Of a DNA stretch of 64,000 nt, positions 35,000 to 45,422 are shown piece after piece. How positions within the stretch are numbered: the first letter of the stretch is position 1; each line of letters starts with the position of its first letter. This DNA comes from Madurella fahalii (lineage: Eukaryota > Ascomycota > Sordariomycetes > Sordariales). The stretch covers positions 558,001 through 622,000 of the forward strand of contig CM056879.1 in the NCBI GenBank assembly GCA_029876055.1. The letters are read 5' to 3'. The notes under the pieces are model-generated. The model searched no databases, was not told the DNA's origin, and worked only from the letters and a program-made list of their open reading frames with translations. The translations under genes were made by a program, and so were the position numbers.

Positions 35000-35840
35000 C
35001 CCCAAAAAACCAAAGCTCATACTAATTCGGTCCCAAATTCGGGAAGGAGGGCGACGAGAGTTCAATCCTGCGATTCTGTGAGATTCGTATCACTCTAAAA
35101 TCTTGGCGCTAAGTAATCGACAACAGCAAGGCCGGTGCATGACATCTCTTGCACCTTTGATTCATGGATGTGCGCAGGCAAATTCTGGCTCAAATCAACG
35201 AGCAAGCAAACGGGAACCAGCGTTAACAGTAGGAAAGTCTTAAGGGTTAGGGTTATACCGGCAGCTCTCTTGACCATGCTTTCTCACAGCCCTTTCAGCC
35301 TTTTCCAGTTCCAAATCCAGGCAATCAAGCGAATTGTGAAGGTGACATGAAGCTACTCGAAGTTCGCAGCGGTTGTGGGTTTGAAAATTCCGAGTAAAAT
35401 GTGTTGTTGTTAAGTCCCGTCAACGTTATACAACTCTATATTCAAAATGAAGTACCTTGCGAGTTATTAGGCGTGAATGTAGAGTAGTGATTGATCAGTT
35501 TGCATGCGACAACATTTCTATCCTAGTCGTTCTAGGCCACCACAGCAAAGTGACTAATATGATTGGTTACATCTTTACCTACGGTACTAGGTACGCCGCA
35601 CAGCACATACGACGTAGTACTCATCATTCAATGTATTACATGAAGCGCGGTTCAGCCCTCTCAGCTTCCATTAACCTCGTACGATACTATTGGCCAACTG
35701 CGCAAATTTCATCTCGGAAGGTTCGAGCAGGATTCTGCCCCCATATTACTCATCCCCCATATTAACCCCGTGGCGCCCGATTGCCAAGTGCAGGACCTGG
35801 AAGTGAATGAAACGCCCACGAAACCGCAGAATAAATAATC
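35000..35840. other. Divergent promoter region
   Basis: Lies between the starts of the CCC1-like gene (minus) and the four-helix membrane protein (plus). No additional gene recognised. Confidence 0.5.
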
Positions 35841-36614
35841 ATGGAAGGGAGATTTAGATTTAGAGCATCCCAGACATCTAGGGTATCTCGAATGCCGCAT
35901 TCATTGCGAGGTTCTCAGAGGAACCGACCCTCGCGGATACTTCATAGACCGCTCGTACCGCCTACTCACTCGGCTCCTGCACCACCAAATTCACAGTCGT
36001 CATGGAAACCCAGTTCGCGCCGGGTCGTCCCTAGGTCTGCGTTCACGTATTATGACGAATACCTCAAGGCAGTCATCGGCATCGCCGTTTTGGGCGGCCA
36101 GATTACTTTCACTCTTATCGTATCCGACATTGCCGACCCGACGAGGCTCAGCTCGGAAAACCTGAATCCCGACAAGGCGCCAGCGTCGTCAGTCTTCAAG
36201 CGGGAAGATGTCAGGTTGCTGATATCGCTCAGCTGGCTCTGCTTCACCGTCTCCCTCGGCCTAGGCATCTTTGCGCTCGTGCACTCGAGCAACACTCTTA
36301 GCAGTAACGGAATCCCGCCCTCAACGAGCTTCTTTTACACTTGGTCCGACGGTGTCATACGGGTCCTCAATGTGCTGCCGATGGGGGCGTTTCTCCTGCT
36401 GTCGCTTGCGGTGGCGGCTTACGTACCCATTGTTGGTTGGGTCAGCGTTGGCTTTATTGTGGTGTACGCTGTTGCTGTGCATACCTACTGGTGGATTGAT
36501 CCGCAGGTTGGTGGCAGTAGCGAAACCGCTTCGACCGCGTCGTCATCTCGCTCGGGCTCTAGGGCTTCTGGGGATATCGAGGCCTGGGGGGCAAGGAGGC
36601 GGTCAATTGCATAG
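35841..36614 (+). CDS. Predicted four-helix membrane protein, unknown function
   Basis: Single-exon frame of 257 residues. An Arg/Ser/Pro-rich N-terminus of about 70 residues is followed by four hydrophobic segments: YLKAVIGIAVLGGQITFTLI, LLISLSWLCFTVSLGLGIFA, LPMGAFLLLSLAVAAYVPIV and VSVGFIVVYAVAVHTYWW. The C-terminus is Ser-rich and polar. The helix spacing resembles small membrane proteins widespread in Pezizomycotina that have no assigned role. Codon use and the clean ATG support it as real. Confidence 0.7.
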   Translation: MEGRFRFRASQTSRVSRMPHSLRGSQRNRPSRILHRPLVPPTHSAPAPPNSQSSWKPSSRRVVPRSAFTYYDEYLKAVIGIAVLGGQITFTLIVSDIADPTRLSSENLNPDKAPASSVFKREDVRLLISLSWLCFTVSLGLGIFALVHSSNTLSSNGIPPSTSFFYTWSDGVIRVLNVLPMGAFLLLSLAVAAYVPIVGWVSVGFIVVYAVAVHTYWWIDPQVGGSSETASTASSSRSGSRASGDIEAWGARRRSIA

Positions 36615-37344
36615 GTGGACGGATATGGTCACCTTTGTGCACGCGATGCACAAACAGTGTTCTCTTCCCACATTTCTTCTCCCTACTTTATCATGCCATA
36701 ACCTTGTTGGAATGCTGTCGTTCGTTTCCGTAACGTCGAGTCTCGGAACTAGTACGATACGGAAGCATCCGAAGATATCGACAAGCATCTGTGGTTTTGG
36801 TGCTGAACCCTGACAGTAAGATCAATATATGCGCAATGCGCATTTATGCTTCTTCCCAACGACTTCCCCGCGTTTCCACTTTCAACTGCCGATCATCGGG
36901 AACCCCGGCTTAGCACACCCGCCGATCTTGAAGCGCGCGTATCAAGGTCACCGTAGGATCCGGCATGTTACTGTAACATGTGCAGGGAACCAAAGCAGGA
37001 CGGTCGGCAAGGCCAAAATTGGAAGGTAAGGAACACGTAGGTGCAGTGGCCGCAGGGGATTCATTGGTGGGATTTTACGCCATCCTTCGCTGGCTCGCCG
37101 TTAGCCAACAGTTGCTGTCGTCATTGTGCGACAAACAACGGCCCCACGCTCTGAGAGTAGCAGCACCGTGGTCGGACATTGCGACTTGGATGGACCGAAC
37201 AAGGGCACCATCGCAAGGGGGACACCTGTACATGCGGCTCATGTCTTGGTTCAGCCACCGACTCGGGCCGAAAGAACGTCTCATCTAAAAGCCGACGAGG
37301 ACACTCGGCGCAGCGTGCTTTTTTCTCCTCTGCCACACATCACC
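36615..37344. other. Intergenic, upstream of sugar transporter
   Basis: Contains the 3' flank of the membrane protein and the promoter of the transporter. No supported gene. Confidence 0.5.
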
Positions 37345-38974
37345 ATGCTCACTAGGGAATACTGGAAGAAACGGTCGCTGCGGGTGCGCGATGACAAGCG
37401 AACCAAGGCGGCCGAGCTAACGCTCCGCGAATCACTGTATCCCATCTGCTTGGTCACCATCCTTTTCTTCCTGTGGGGCTTCAGTTACGGCCTGCTCGAC
37501 ACGCTCAACAAGCACTTTCAGAACACGCTTGGCATCACCAAGGCGCGATCTTCTGGTTTGCAAGCCGCCTACTTTGGGTAGGTACTACTAGTGTCTCGCA
37601 GGAGCAGTAGTGAAAGATGACCGACACTAAGTAGGGCATATCCACTGGCCTCGCTCGGCCACGCAGCCTGGATCTTGAGGCACTTCGGCTACCGTGCGGT
37701 CTTTATTTGGGGCTTGTTCCTGTACGGACTCGGGGGTTTACTCGCCATTCCCGCCATCATCAACCACAGCTTTGCCGGGTTTTGCATTTGCATTTTTATC
37801 ATTGGCAATGGACTGGGTTCGCTCGAGACAGCGGCTAACCCGTACATCACCGGTGGGTGGTTTCCGCTGTAAAATAACAGAGAAAAGTCTGACCAGGTAC
37901 TTCTCACAGTGTGCGGGCCACCCAAATTCTCCGAGATCCGCATCAACATGGCCCAAGCCTTCAACGGCATTGGCACTGTGATCGCTCCCGTCCTCGGGTC
38001 GTACGTCTTTTTTGACTTTGACGATACGAGGGCCCTCCAGAACGTCCAGTGGGTCTACCTCGCCATCGCCTGTTTCGTCTTCCTGCTGGCGGTCGTCTTC
38101 TACTTCTCGGACATTCCCGAGATCACCGACGCCGACATGGCCTTCCAGGCGGCCGAGACGCACGCGGGGGAGGACCAGAGCCAGCCGTTCCGCAAACAAT
38201 ACCGGCTATTCCACGCGGCGTTTGCCCAGTTCTGCTATACCGGGTCGCAAGTCGCCATCGCCGGGTGAGTTCCAGCCTTTGCACGAACAAGCGAGAACTC
38301 CCGTCCTGACTCTCTCTTTCTCTCTCTCCCTCAATCCCAGGTACTTCATCAACTACGCGACCGAGACGCGGCCGGCGACCAGCTCCGCCCTAGGGTCGCA
38401 GTTCCTCGCGGGGGCGCAGGCGGCCTTCGCGCTCGGCCGGTTCGGCGGGGTCGCCCTGATGCACTTTGTCCGCCCGCGCAAGGTCTTCGCCGTCTTCCTG
38501 GCCATGTGCATCATCTTCTCGGTTCCCGCCATCACGGAGCGCGGTGACGCCGGCATCAGCATGCTCTACGTCGTGCTCTTCTTCGAGTCCATTTGCTTCC
38601 CGACCATCGTGGCGCTGGGCATGCGCGGGCTCGGCCGCCACACCAAACGCGGCTCGGGCTGGATCGTCGCCGGCGTCTTCGGCGGCGCCTGCATCCCGCC
38701 CTTGATGGGCGCTGTGGCGGACCTGCACGGTACGGCATTGGCGATGGTGGTGCCGTTGGCGTTTTTTGCTGCGGCGTGGACGTATGCGGCCGCGGTGAAT
38801 TTCTGGCCGTGGTATCGGGATACTGTGGACGCCTTTTCGACAACCGAGGTTGGGGTACATGGGGCCCAGGAAGGTGTGGTCACTGAGGGAACTGCGGATG
38901 CAGAGACTGGAACTGGCAGAGATGGAGGGGTTGTTGATAGGGAGAAGACGGCGGATGCGATAGAGAAAGTCTGA
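37345..38974 (+). CDS. MFS transporter, FucP (fucose/glucose-galactose permease) family
   Basis: Proton-linked sugar uptake at the plasma membrane; the exact sugar is not deducible. Four exons (37345-37577, 37635-37852, 37910-38264 and 38341-38974) close in phase to 479 residues. Landmarks are ILFFLWGFSYGLLDTLNKHF in helix 1, QAAYFGAYPLASLGHAAWIL, GLGSLETAANPYIT|VCGPP across intron 2, RINMAQAFNGIGTVIAPVLG, and QVAIAGYFINYATE across intron 3. NPYI.VCGP with RIN.AQ is characteristic of fungal FucP-like members. The acceptor of intron 2 was taken at TTCTCACAG because it restores the family sequence; an earlier AG gives the wrong phase. About twelve helices are predicted, followed by a short acidic tail. 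Confidence 0.9.
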
Positions 38975-39247
38975 AGGGGTTCGGCCTCGGCCCTAACCGT
39001 TTTCTGTTACTTGAGTGTTGGTGGCCGGCGGAAGGCATATAGGCTACTACTAGCATTCGGATGCTGAAAGTAAACGGTCGTTTGGCACCTACCTTTCAGC
39101 CTAGTGAGAAGACGGCATGTAGACTGCCGTGTGCGCCTTACGCAATGAGCACACCATATGAATCACTTTTTGCTAGCTACTTTACCTACGGCGTTTATTT
39201 CCTGTTCTATGAGACGAATCTGGGCACACGAGATTTCCATTTTCATA

Positions 39248-39266
39248 CCCCCCCCCCCCCCCCCCC
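39248..39266 (+). repeat. Poly(C)19
   Basis: A run of 19 cytosines downstream of the transporter gene. Likely length-variable and a sequencing weak point. Confidence 0.85.
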
Positions 39267-39549
39267 TGGTGACATTGCTCACCCTGGCTCAGGCTCGGCT
39301 CAGCTGGCTCACTGTGCCTTGCTATTACTCTGTTACCAAGATTACTCCCCAACGACAACTTCACTCCGTTGACTGCCTGTCCAGGAGCCCAATCTTAACC
39401 TATAGCCGAACACACCTCGCGCGGTGTCGTCGCCAATTCCCACATCAAGGCCAGCGCCCGCTCATTCATCAGGACTATACCCAGGAGCCCCATCCGCCAG
39501 TTATCATGGCGCGGCCGACAATCCCAAGCCCCAAGCCCCGGGCAACCCC

Positions 39550-39943
39550 TTACCAATCGCATCCGACTTCCTCCCACCTTTGGAACTGGCAAGAGTTGCG
39601 TCCGCTATCGGGTTTGGCGCACTGGAAACCGCCAGTACGATCAGGATTACTCCTAAATAGCTTCATGCATCGCTTTTGACCACCGGTGACAATGAAGTGG
39701 GCTCTGTCACGCCATATGTCGATGCAGACTTGTTCGATAAAGGGCACTCCAATGTTCTTCTGGCACCCGTCGTCCTTGAAGTTGAAGGGGTACGAGGCAA
39801 AATCGGTGTGCCACAGTGGCGAACTGGGATCCAGGCTCGCCTTGGGCCCAGTCAGTGTGGATGAAGTGCGTCCATGTCTCCCCAGCGACGAGGCTGGCGG
39901 CTTGCAGCATGGCTGCTGTAAGGGCAATGGTCGGGAGGCGCAT
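39550..39943 (-). CDS. Small secreted cysteine-rich protein, frame-interrupted paralogue of 41521 gene
   Basis: A signal peptide (MRLPTIALTAAMLQAASLVA) opens at 39943. The mature part lies in the next frame and reads SPLWHTDF, CQKNIGVPFIEQVCIDIW, AHF..GGQKRCMKLF and ends EVGCDW. This aligns throughout with the protein at 41521 (IWWTNF, CKNPGVPGINNLCIDWPGG, RRCIQQ, EVPCTW), including four to five cysteines. The shift of one base could be a mutation, or a 49-base intron (poor donor GTCGCT after the signal peptide, branch CTGAC, acceptor CCCAAG) that restores the frame and gives about 110 residues. An intact TATA box and a consensus 5' UTR intron favour a live gene. Function unknown; the plan fits an effector-like or antimicrobial-type secreted peptide. 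Confidence 0.55.
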
Positions 39944-39952
39944 GATGGCGGA

Positions 39953-40016
39953 CTGTGGCGAAGCCGTGTTAGTCAGTCAAGGTGGGCAGATAGCTTTGGT
40001 AGCCTTGTGCACTTAC
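39953..40016 (-). other. 5' UTR intron of the 39943 gene
   Basis: GTAAGT donor at 40016, branch CTGACTAAC and acceptor CCACAG ending at 39953, ten bases before the ATG. The three signals together are strong for a fungal intron of 64 bases. Confidence 0.6.
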
Positions 40017-40109
40017 AAGGACTTTGGTGACTTGTCTTGAGGGGCTTCTTGGCGAGAGTGTGACAGTATGTGGCGAGTGTCGCGGTGAGCAGGGAGAGCA
40101 CACTTCTGT

Positions 40110-40116
40110 CTTTATA
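40110..40116 (-). promoter_or_regulatory. TATA box of the 39943 gene
   Basis: TATAAAG on the minus strand, about 170 bases before the ATG and 94 bases before the UTR intron. Placed by motif. Confidence 0.5.
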
Positions 40117-40119
40117 CTG

Positions 40120-41520
40120 GGAGGAGCCCGTGGGAGAGATTATCCCGGCGAGTTTCCCTAGACCAAATGTGGACTTGCTAGCCCAACAGCAGCCGACTCG
40201 CCGTGTTGGGAAATGAGAGGGTGCTATCAGCAATGCCGCTAAGCAGAGACACGGTAGACAGGAGGAATCAATACTACATTGCCGTCACTTCTTTCCCGCC
40301 GTCTCGCCGTCGCGAAATTAGCATCTGATAATTGTCCATTTCCTTCAGAAGCGGCTCCATAGTCTAGGAGGCCGTTGTATCGCGTGGCCTTGCGGCCGCT
40401 CGGTTGCGGCCGACCCATCTGACATCAGCAGAGGAGTTGCAGCTGCAACTTTGAGCTAACAAGCATCAAGGTTTCTCGGTAGTAACAGGAGAGCAGATTG
40501 ACAGCCCCGATAATAGGATCGTGGTATCCAACCACAAACTCCACAATGCCGCTCATGGGGTATCTTACATTCAAGCCCCGGCTCCTCCGAAGCACGAAAG
40601 GCGCAAGTCCCTAACAAGATGTAAATCAAGACTGCCTAAGCTAAGAAAGAACCCAATCAATTCCCAATATCCTCGTATATCTTTGCAAGCAGTACGTAAC
40701 TTACTGACACGGCCGCCTATTCTTCGCCCTATCTCTTGTCATCACAGAATAGGCCAAAGGTCGCGTGAGATTCCGAGCATATTTCATTCATTCTTGAGGA
40801 TTATTGCCCGCCTGGATTGCTGCCTACGTTGTCTCGCCCCCAAAGAAAGGTTTATAGGCGATGGGAATAGTAATGGAAATTCTTTGGGTGGGGCTGTTAG
40901 GATGGTACTGCGACATTAGAAATCCTTAATTTGCAGCCGTGAAAATATTCCAGTGGAGTTTCGACGGCCTTTTTTGCTGATGACTGGACCTTACGATCAG
41001 TACCCATGGTTTTCCATCAGCACTAAGCAGATACCAAGCCGCTTTCGGCCGACTCGATGCCACGATGCAGGACAGGCAATGCATACCAATGTGGCAGTCC
41101 GGTCTTCAGATGGGTGGGGAGGTGAACGCCACTATGGAAGGAGAATGGTAGGTTCCTTGCATGCTTGGACCCAAATCGCCCTGTCCCGCTCACAAGCAAG
41201 GTCCTTCTGTTCCCGACAGTATCAAATGTTCCATTGTCAAGCTAATTCGACAGCGAGGTCGTGTGTCTCTCTGGGGCGGACCAGCGGACATTGGAAGTCA
41301 CCAACTAGGCTCCATCTTTACCCTACCCCTGGACCGAGAAGTATCTCGGTCTAGTTTGCTGGGTCCGCAACGATAAGTACTCCATCTTTCCCTTCCCCAA
41401 TCCAGAAAATCACCACAGTACTCGCCTGCCTTCCATTCCATTTCTCATCCCTCGCCCGAGGACAGACATCCGCATTCTTCCAGGCCAGTTCCTCCTTCAA
41501 CATCCACCACCCTTTACACA
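40120..41520. other. Shared upstream region of the two secreted-protein genes
   Basis: The paralogues diverge from this 1.4 kb interval. It contains an unassigned frame (40521-40919 plus) that looks spurious. CT-rich stretches and CCAAT-like sites near 41400-41500 may belong to the plus-strand promoter. Confidence 0.45.
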
Positions 41521-41960
41521 ATGCATTTCCCAACCATCGCAGTCATGGTCGCGGGCCTTGTGTCCACCGTGGCCGCCGACGCCCTCAGCGTCTACTCACG
41601 CTGCCCTCCCGGCGTTGGTGCTGATTGCCCTGAGCGCACGGGTATCTGGTGGACCAACTTCGGCAACCACATAACCGACGCTCGGGGAGGCTGCAAGAAC
41701 CCAGGTGTGCCAGGGATCAACAATTTGTGCATCGACTGGCCAGGTGGCCGGGGCCATTTCGATGCCGACAACCAGCCAAGGAGGTGCATCCAACAAGAAG
41801 GTGCCCGTGGTACGTCTGTCTCCTTTGAGAGTCGCTTGCTTTTGCCTCCCTCGGTGACTCTATGCTGACTTGGTCAATTCCAGCTATTCCTGGGGGCCAC
41901 TGCACTAAAGGCGACACGTGCTACATGGATTCCTTCAAGGAGGTACCATGCACTTGGTAA
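41521..41960 (+). CDS. Small secreted cysteine-rich protein
   Basis: Exons 41521-41809 and 41884-41960 give 121 residues. The intron has donor GTACGT and acceptor TTCCAG, and the split Ala codon joins QQEGAR to AIPGGHC. A signal peptide covers about 1-19 (MHFPTIAVMVAGLVSTVAA). The mature chain of about 100 residues has eight cysteines (in SRCPPG, GADCPE, GGCKNP, NNLCIDW, RRCIQQ, GHCTK, DTCYMD, VPCTW), so up to four disulfides, and many Trp, Gly and Asp. It ends in CTW. I do not recognise the family. Its divergent neighbour at 39943 is a paralogue, which shows a local duplication. Candidates are an effector, an adhesion or an antimicrobial protein. Confidence 0.75.
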
Positions 41961-42096
41961 AGGGGCGAACGGCGGGATGTGGTATGTAGGGGACCGCATG
42001 TAATAACAAGGAAAAGGAGCGGGTCATACTGAGTGCATGACTTCCTCACACGAGGGAGCGTACCTCAGGGGCTCTTTGTTGATGAATTCAAAACTT

Positions 42097-42549
42097 TCAA
42101 GACACCTGCTTGGATTTCAAATGACCTTGTTTGTAAACCTCTTTCGTCAAGGTGCCATGTCCAATCCAGCCAAATATTTGTCTAGACACGTTTGGGGCTT
42201 CGACGTTTCTCCTGTGATTATCACTAGGTGCGGGGCTACTTGTTGGCAATCCCGCCTTCTGGTGGAACTGCTGCAGCATCCCAGGACACTTCTCAAAATG
42301 CGCAGTAGGCTCCCAACCATTGTGCTCGTGTCCGTACCTTTCCCACTTAACCAAGCACTCCATCCGTCTTCCTCGTCGTCGTGACTTCAAAATCTCCTCA
42401 ACCTGAAAATACTCGCCTCTTGAACCTCCCGCGCCATAGAGATAGCTTTTGAAGCGAGGGCGCGCTTCGTTGAGGAAGTTCTCTCTCTGCTGGTGACTTG
42501 CGCCACTACCTTTCACATGTGCACTCTTGTTCGTGATCCCTACAAGCAT
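42097..42549 (-). CDS. Chromodomain-containing ORF, possibly transposon-derived
   Basis: From the first ATG (42549) the frame has about 150 codons. Residues roughly 47-100 form a chromodomain: EYFQVEEILKSRRRGRRMEC, LVKWERYGHEHNGWEP and AHFEKCPGMLQQFHQ, with aromatic cage positions Tyr/Phe, Trp and Trp/Tyr kept. Chromodomains of this form occur in host chromatin proteins and at the end of Ty3/gypsy integrases. No integrase core or other pol sequence is visible upstream (minus strand, 42600-43450), so it is either a solo captured domain or the stub of a lost element. The rest of the protein is low in features. Confidence 0.5.
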   Translation of the reverse strand: MLVGITNKSAHVKGSGASHQQRENFLNEARPRFKSYLYGAGGSRGEYFQVEEILKSRRRGRRMECLVKWERYGHEHNGWEPTAHFEKCPGMLQQFHQKAGLPTSSPAPSDNHRRNVEAPNVSRQIFGWIGHGTLTKEVYKQGHLKSKQVS

Positions 42550-42603
42550 CCCACTCAAACTGTAGCTGGAAAGCCGTAACACGCTTGAAAACGCTCTTGG
42601 CAA

Positions 42604-43449
42604 GTCGCCATTCCTTAAACTTTACGACCCGAGCATCGACCAACTATGTTCCCAAAGTGGATCCCCTGAAGATAGCGGGTCAGGAATACTCTACTGGCTC
42701 CACCTACATTTTAGCCGTTAGGATGGATTTTAAGCCTGTTGTAATTAAGAGCTGATGCAATGAAGACATGTCTGTCGCTTGGATGCCGTTCTGCCGGTTG
42801 TGCTGACCCTGCGGCACTTCCACTGTACCGACCGGATCTTGCCGTGCTAGGTATCACTTCTTATAACATTCCAATATAAAAGACGAAACTAATCATTGGA
42901 AATTTCCTCTTTCATAGATACACGTGTGCTGCCCCGCTTTAACCTGCTTAGTCGATATACCTGCCTGTGCAGGGGGCGTACATGGTGTGCTGACTACAGC
43001 GCAGCCAAGGAGCCTCATGGTGCCACCGCCGGTGGTGCAAAGACTCATTCCAAAGGCCAGGTGTGGCCAGCCGCATGCGGCTGGCCTGAGCGCGTCGCGC
43101 ACTGCCACACAGCCCGTGCGCATGTACACCTGGGTCTTCAGGAAAGGCCTTCGGAATAAGTTTCACATTACGATTCTGCTCGTGGTCTCGCTAGGGGCCG
43201 CGAGCGGGGCATCCCGTCTCTCCGGCCCTGCCCTCGCCAGTCGGTGCCGCAATCGCAAACGACGCTTCTTCCCACCCTCCTTCCCATCTTGGTTTCCAGC
43301 CGTCTCCTCGCTGAGTGCTGTGAGACTCTTCCGCTCTCAATAACGTAAAGAGGGCCTGCGAACCTGCTCCTGCTTTTTGGGCTCCGGAGGCGGAGGAGGG
43401 TCCTCAGATACAAGGCTGCGACATTGAGTGGTCAGACCGTCCAGTGACC
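42604..43449. other. No gene recognised
   Basis: Contains only short, overlapping frames. Could hold decayed pol sequence upstream of the chromodomain, but I cannot recognise any. Confidence 0.4.
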
Positions 43450-43830
43450 GCTACATGTCGTGGAGCAGGTTCTCGATTAATATCTGACCCTCGTGGGAGG
43501 AGCAGATGAATGACTCGGCCTTGGCCGCCATCGGATCCCAGAGATCGCGCAGGTCTAAAACTCAGCCCGCAGCAACACGATGATTGCAAGGTTCACAAAT
43601 GGCCCCGGCCCACCGTAGCTCCAATGGAGACGCGAGAGTCCGAATTGATGCACCGCGGTCACGAACGGCGAGCCAAGCAGCTCTACTTTCTCCTGGTCGG
43701 GGAGGCTGAACGAGCCGTCATAGTTCTGGTACTGCAGGAGCTTGGTGATATAGTCCTCGCGAATCCGATCCTCGCCCGATCGCGTCCGTATATTCGGGGC
43801 CACTCGCAAGGCCCGCGAGGGCGGAGGGTT
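43450..43830 (-). pseudogene. C-terminal scrap of a VIT/VWA-type protein
   Basis: On the minus strand the frame reads EDYITKLLQYQNYDGSFSLP and later GPFVNLAIIVLLRAEF, then a stop. One base out of phase the sequence continues DLRDLWDPMAAKAESFIC. In fungal proteins with VIT and von Willebrand A domains, the C-terminal region has the same order: a Leu-rich helix, a Q..DGSF turn, then a helical pair with LW.....KA. The frame change and absence of all upstream domains indicate a relic. Confidence 0.4.
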
Positions 43831-45180
43831 GTTAGTGGGCGCCTTGAGTCTAGGTTTCGCTTCCAGCTAGCGGTAATCCATGGGTCGGGGACGGTATGCT
43901 CTGTGCTATATAGTTTACAAATTGCCTATTGTTTGTTAACCGACTAAAATAGCTACATCGGTAATAAACGGGTATGTCCTTAACCTCGCTTTGAAAGATC
44001 TAGGGTTCGAATCATGATTCTGATCTGGTTTCTAGATGACATGACTAAAAGAGACACAGACTGATCTGGGGGCAAATTTTTTTTACCTACTATTTTTCTA
44101 GGGCTATTGCTAACTTCATGTTCATATTTTTATAAAAAAAAGCCATTTAATAGATGTTGCGAATGCCGTTTGTTCGGGATATTTGTTCCAGGCGTCCCTC
44201 TTGCCTCAGTGGTCCATGCATTCATTCAGATAGACCGTTTTACTGGGCCCACAGTGCCCCAGGCAGCACAACGCAATATATTATATGTGCAGAACTGAGA
44301 AACTTGGAGATAGAAACAGAAATGGAATCAGAAAAAGAAACAAATTCTTCCAACACGACCCCCTGCGGTCATCTCTGTTAAATTTTCTATTGTTCTTTGG
44401 CTTCAAGTTCCGGGCTGCTCGAATTCGCTGCACCCACGCCTCGGAGGGCAGGAAGCAGTGAAGCACCGGCAGCAAGTTGGCAACTGAGCACTGAAGTCAT
44501 TCTATACCAATCATCAGGAATCACGTTTAGGATGATGATGATCCTAGATGTGCTCCTTAGAACGTCTACGCAAAAGATATAATAGTCAACGGGCTCTGAG
44601 TACACAGGTCGCGGATATTCTCGCCAGCCAGCGATACACCTTGGAGGACTCAGTTAGCATTGAGAGGTCGCTGTGCAATAGTTGCGTACCCTTTGGCTGC
44701 ACCAAACCTGCTACCCACCCCGTCGCCATTCCTTCAGCGAGCCCTCTCAGAAGTATTGGGTTGACTGGATTCGTCATACGTTATGAAATAAACTCGGCGG
44801 GTTGATGTTGCCAGCCGCACAGTTGCAAATGTCAAGCGACAACAACGACCAACGAGCCTGGCATGTGCTGCTCATTAGGCAGGAGACACATACCGATTCC
44901 CCTTGGGGAAGGAAGCTGGGAAAAGCCAGAGAGACGGAAACCACAGGCGAGCCTGGAATGCACCCACCGGAGAGGAAAGAGCTTACTAATCGGTTGCCGG
45001 GCGGGAGCCGAGAATAATTGTCCAACTCGTCCATCTCCTCCATCTCCTCCCCTCTCTCTCTTCCCACACTTCTTCTCTTCCTCTACTATACCGTACCACA
45101 ACTCTCCTCTCTCCTCCGGTCTTCTTACTCTCTCCCACCTCCCTCTATTGTCCAACCGCCACCTGTTTCCGTCCGCACCC
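43831..45180. other. AT-richer interval, no gene recognised
   Basis: Short frames only. A B-box-like GGGTTCGAATC occurs near 43999, but no tRNA cloverleaf can be folded around it. Confidence 0.45.
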
Positions 45181-45190
45181 AACGGAGAAG

Positions 45191-45320
45191 TCTTTCTCTC
45201 TTTCTCTCTTTCTCTCTTTCTCTCTTTCTCTCTTTCTCTCTTTCTCTCTTTCTCTCTTTCTCTCTTTCTCTCTTTCTCTCTTTCTCTCTTTCTCTCTTTC
45301 TCTCTTTCTCTCTTTCTCTC
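45191..45320 (+). repeat. Tandem repeat, TTTCTCTC unit, about 16 copies
   Basis: Almost perfect 8-base pyrimidine repeat (GAGAGAAA on the minus strand). A minus-strand frame runs through it as a Lys/Arg/Glu repeat that extends the ankyrin gene; this is probably read-through after its last intron donor at 45422. Confidence 0.9.
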
Positions 45321-45422
45321 TGTCTTGACTTGCCATGCTCTCGTATCCGGGGTCTCCGCTTAGCCAGGAGGAAAATATCAGCTGCTGCACTATATCTATG
45401 TAATGTCTCGAGAGTAACTTAC

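Noticed and set aside
43990..44015. B-box-like GGGTTCGAATC suggesting a tRNA
   Set aside because: No A-box at the right distance and no acceptor or anticodon stems can be paired.
45145..45420. Lys/Arg/Glu-repeat C-terminus of the ankyrin protein
   Set aside because: Follows a GTAAGT donor at 45422 and is produced by reading through the TTTCTCTC minisatellite; not counted as coding.
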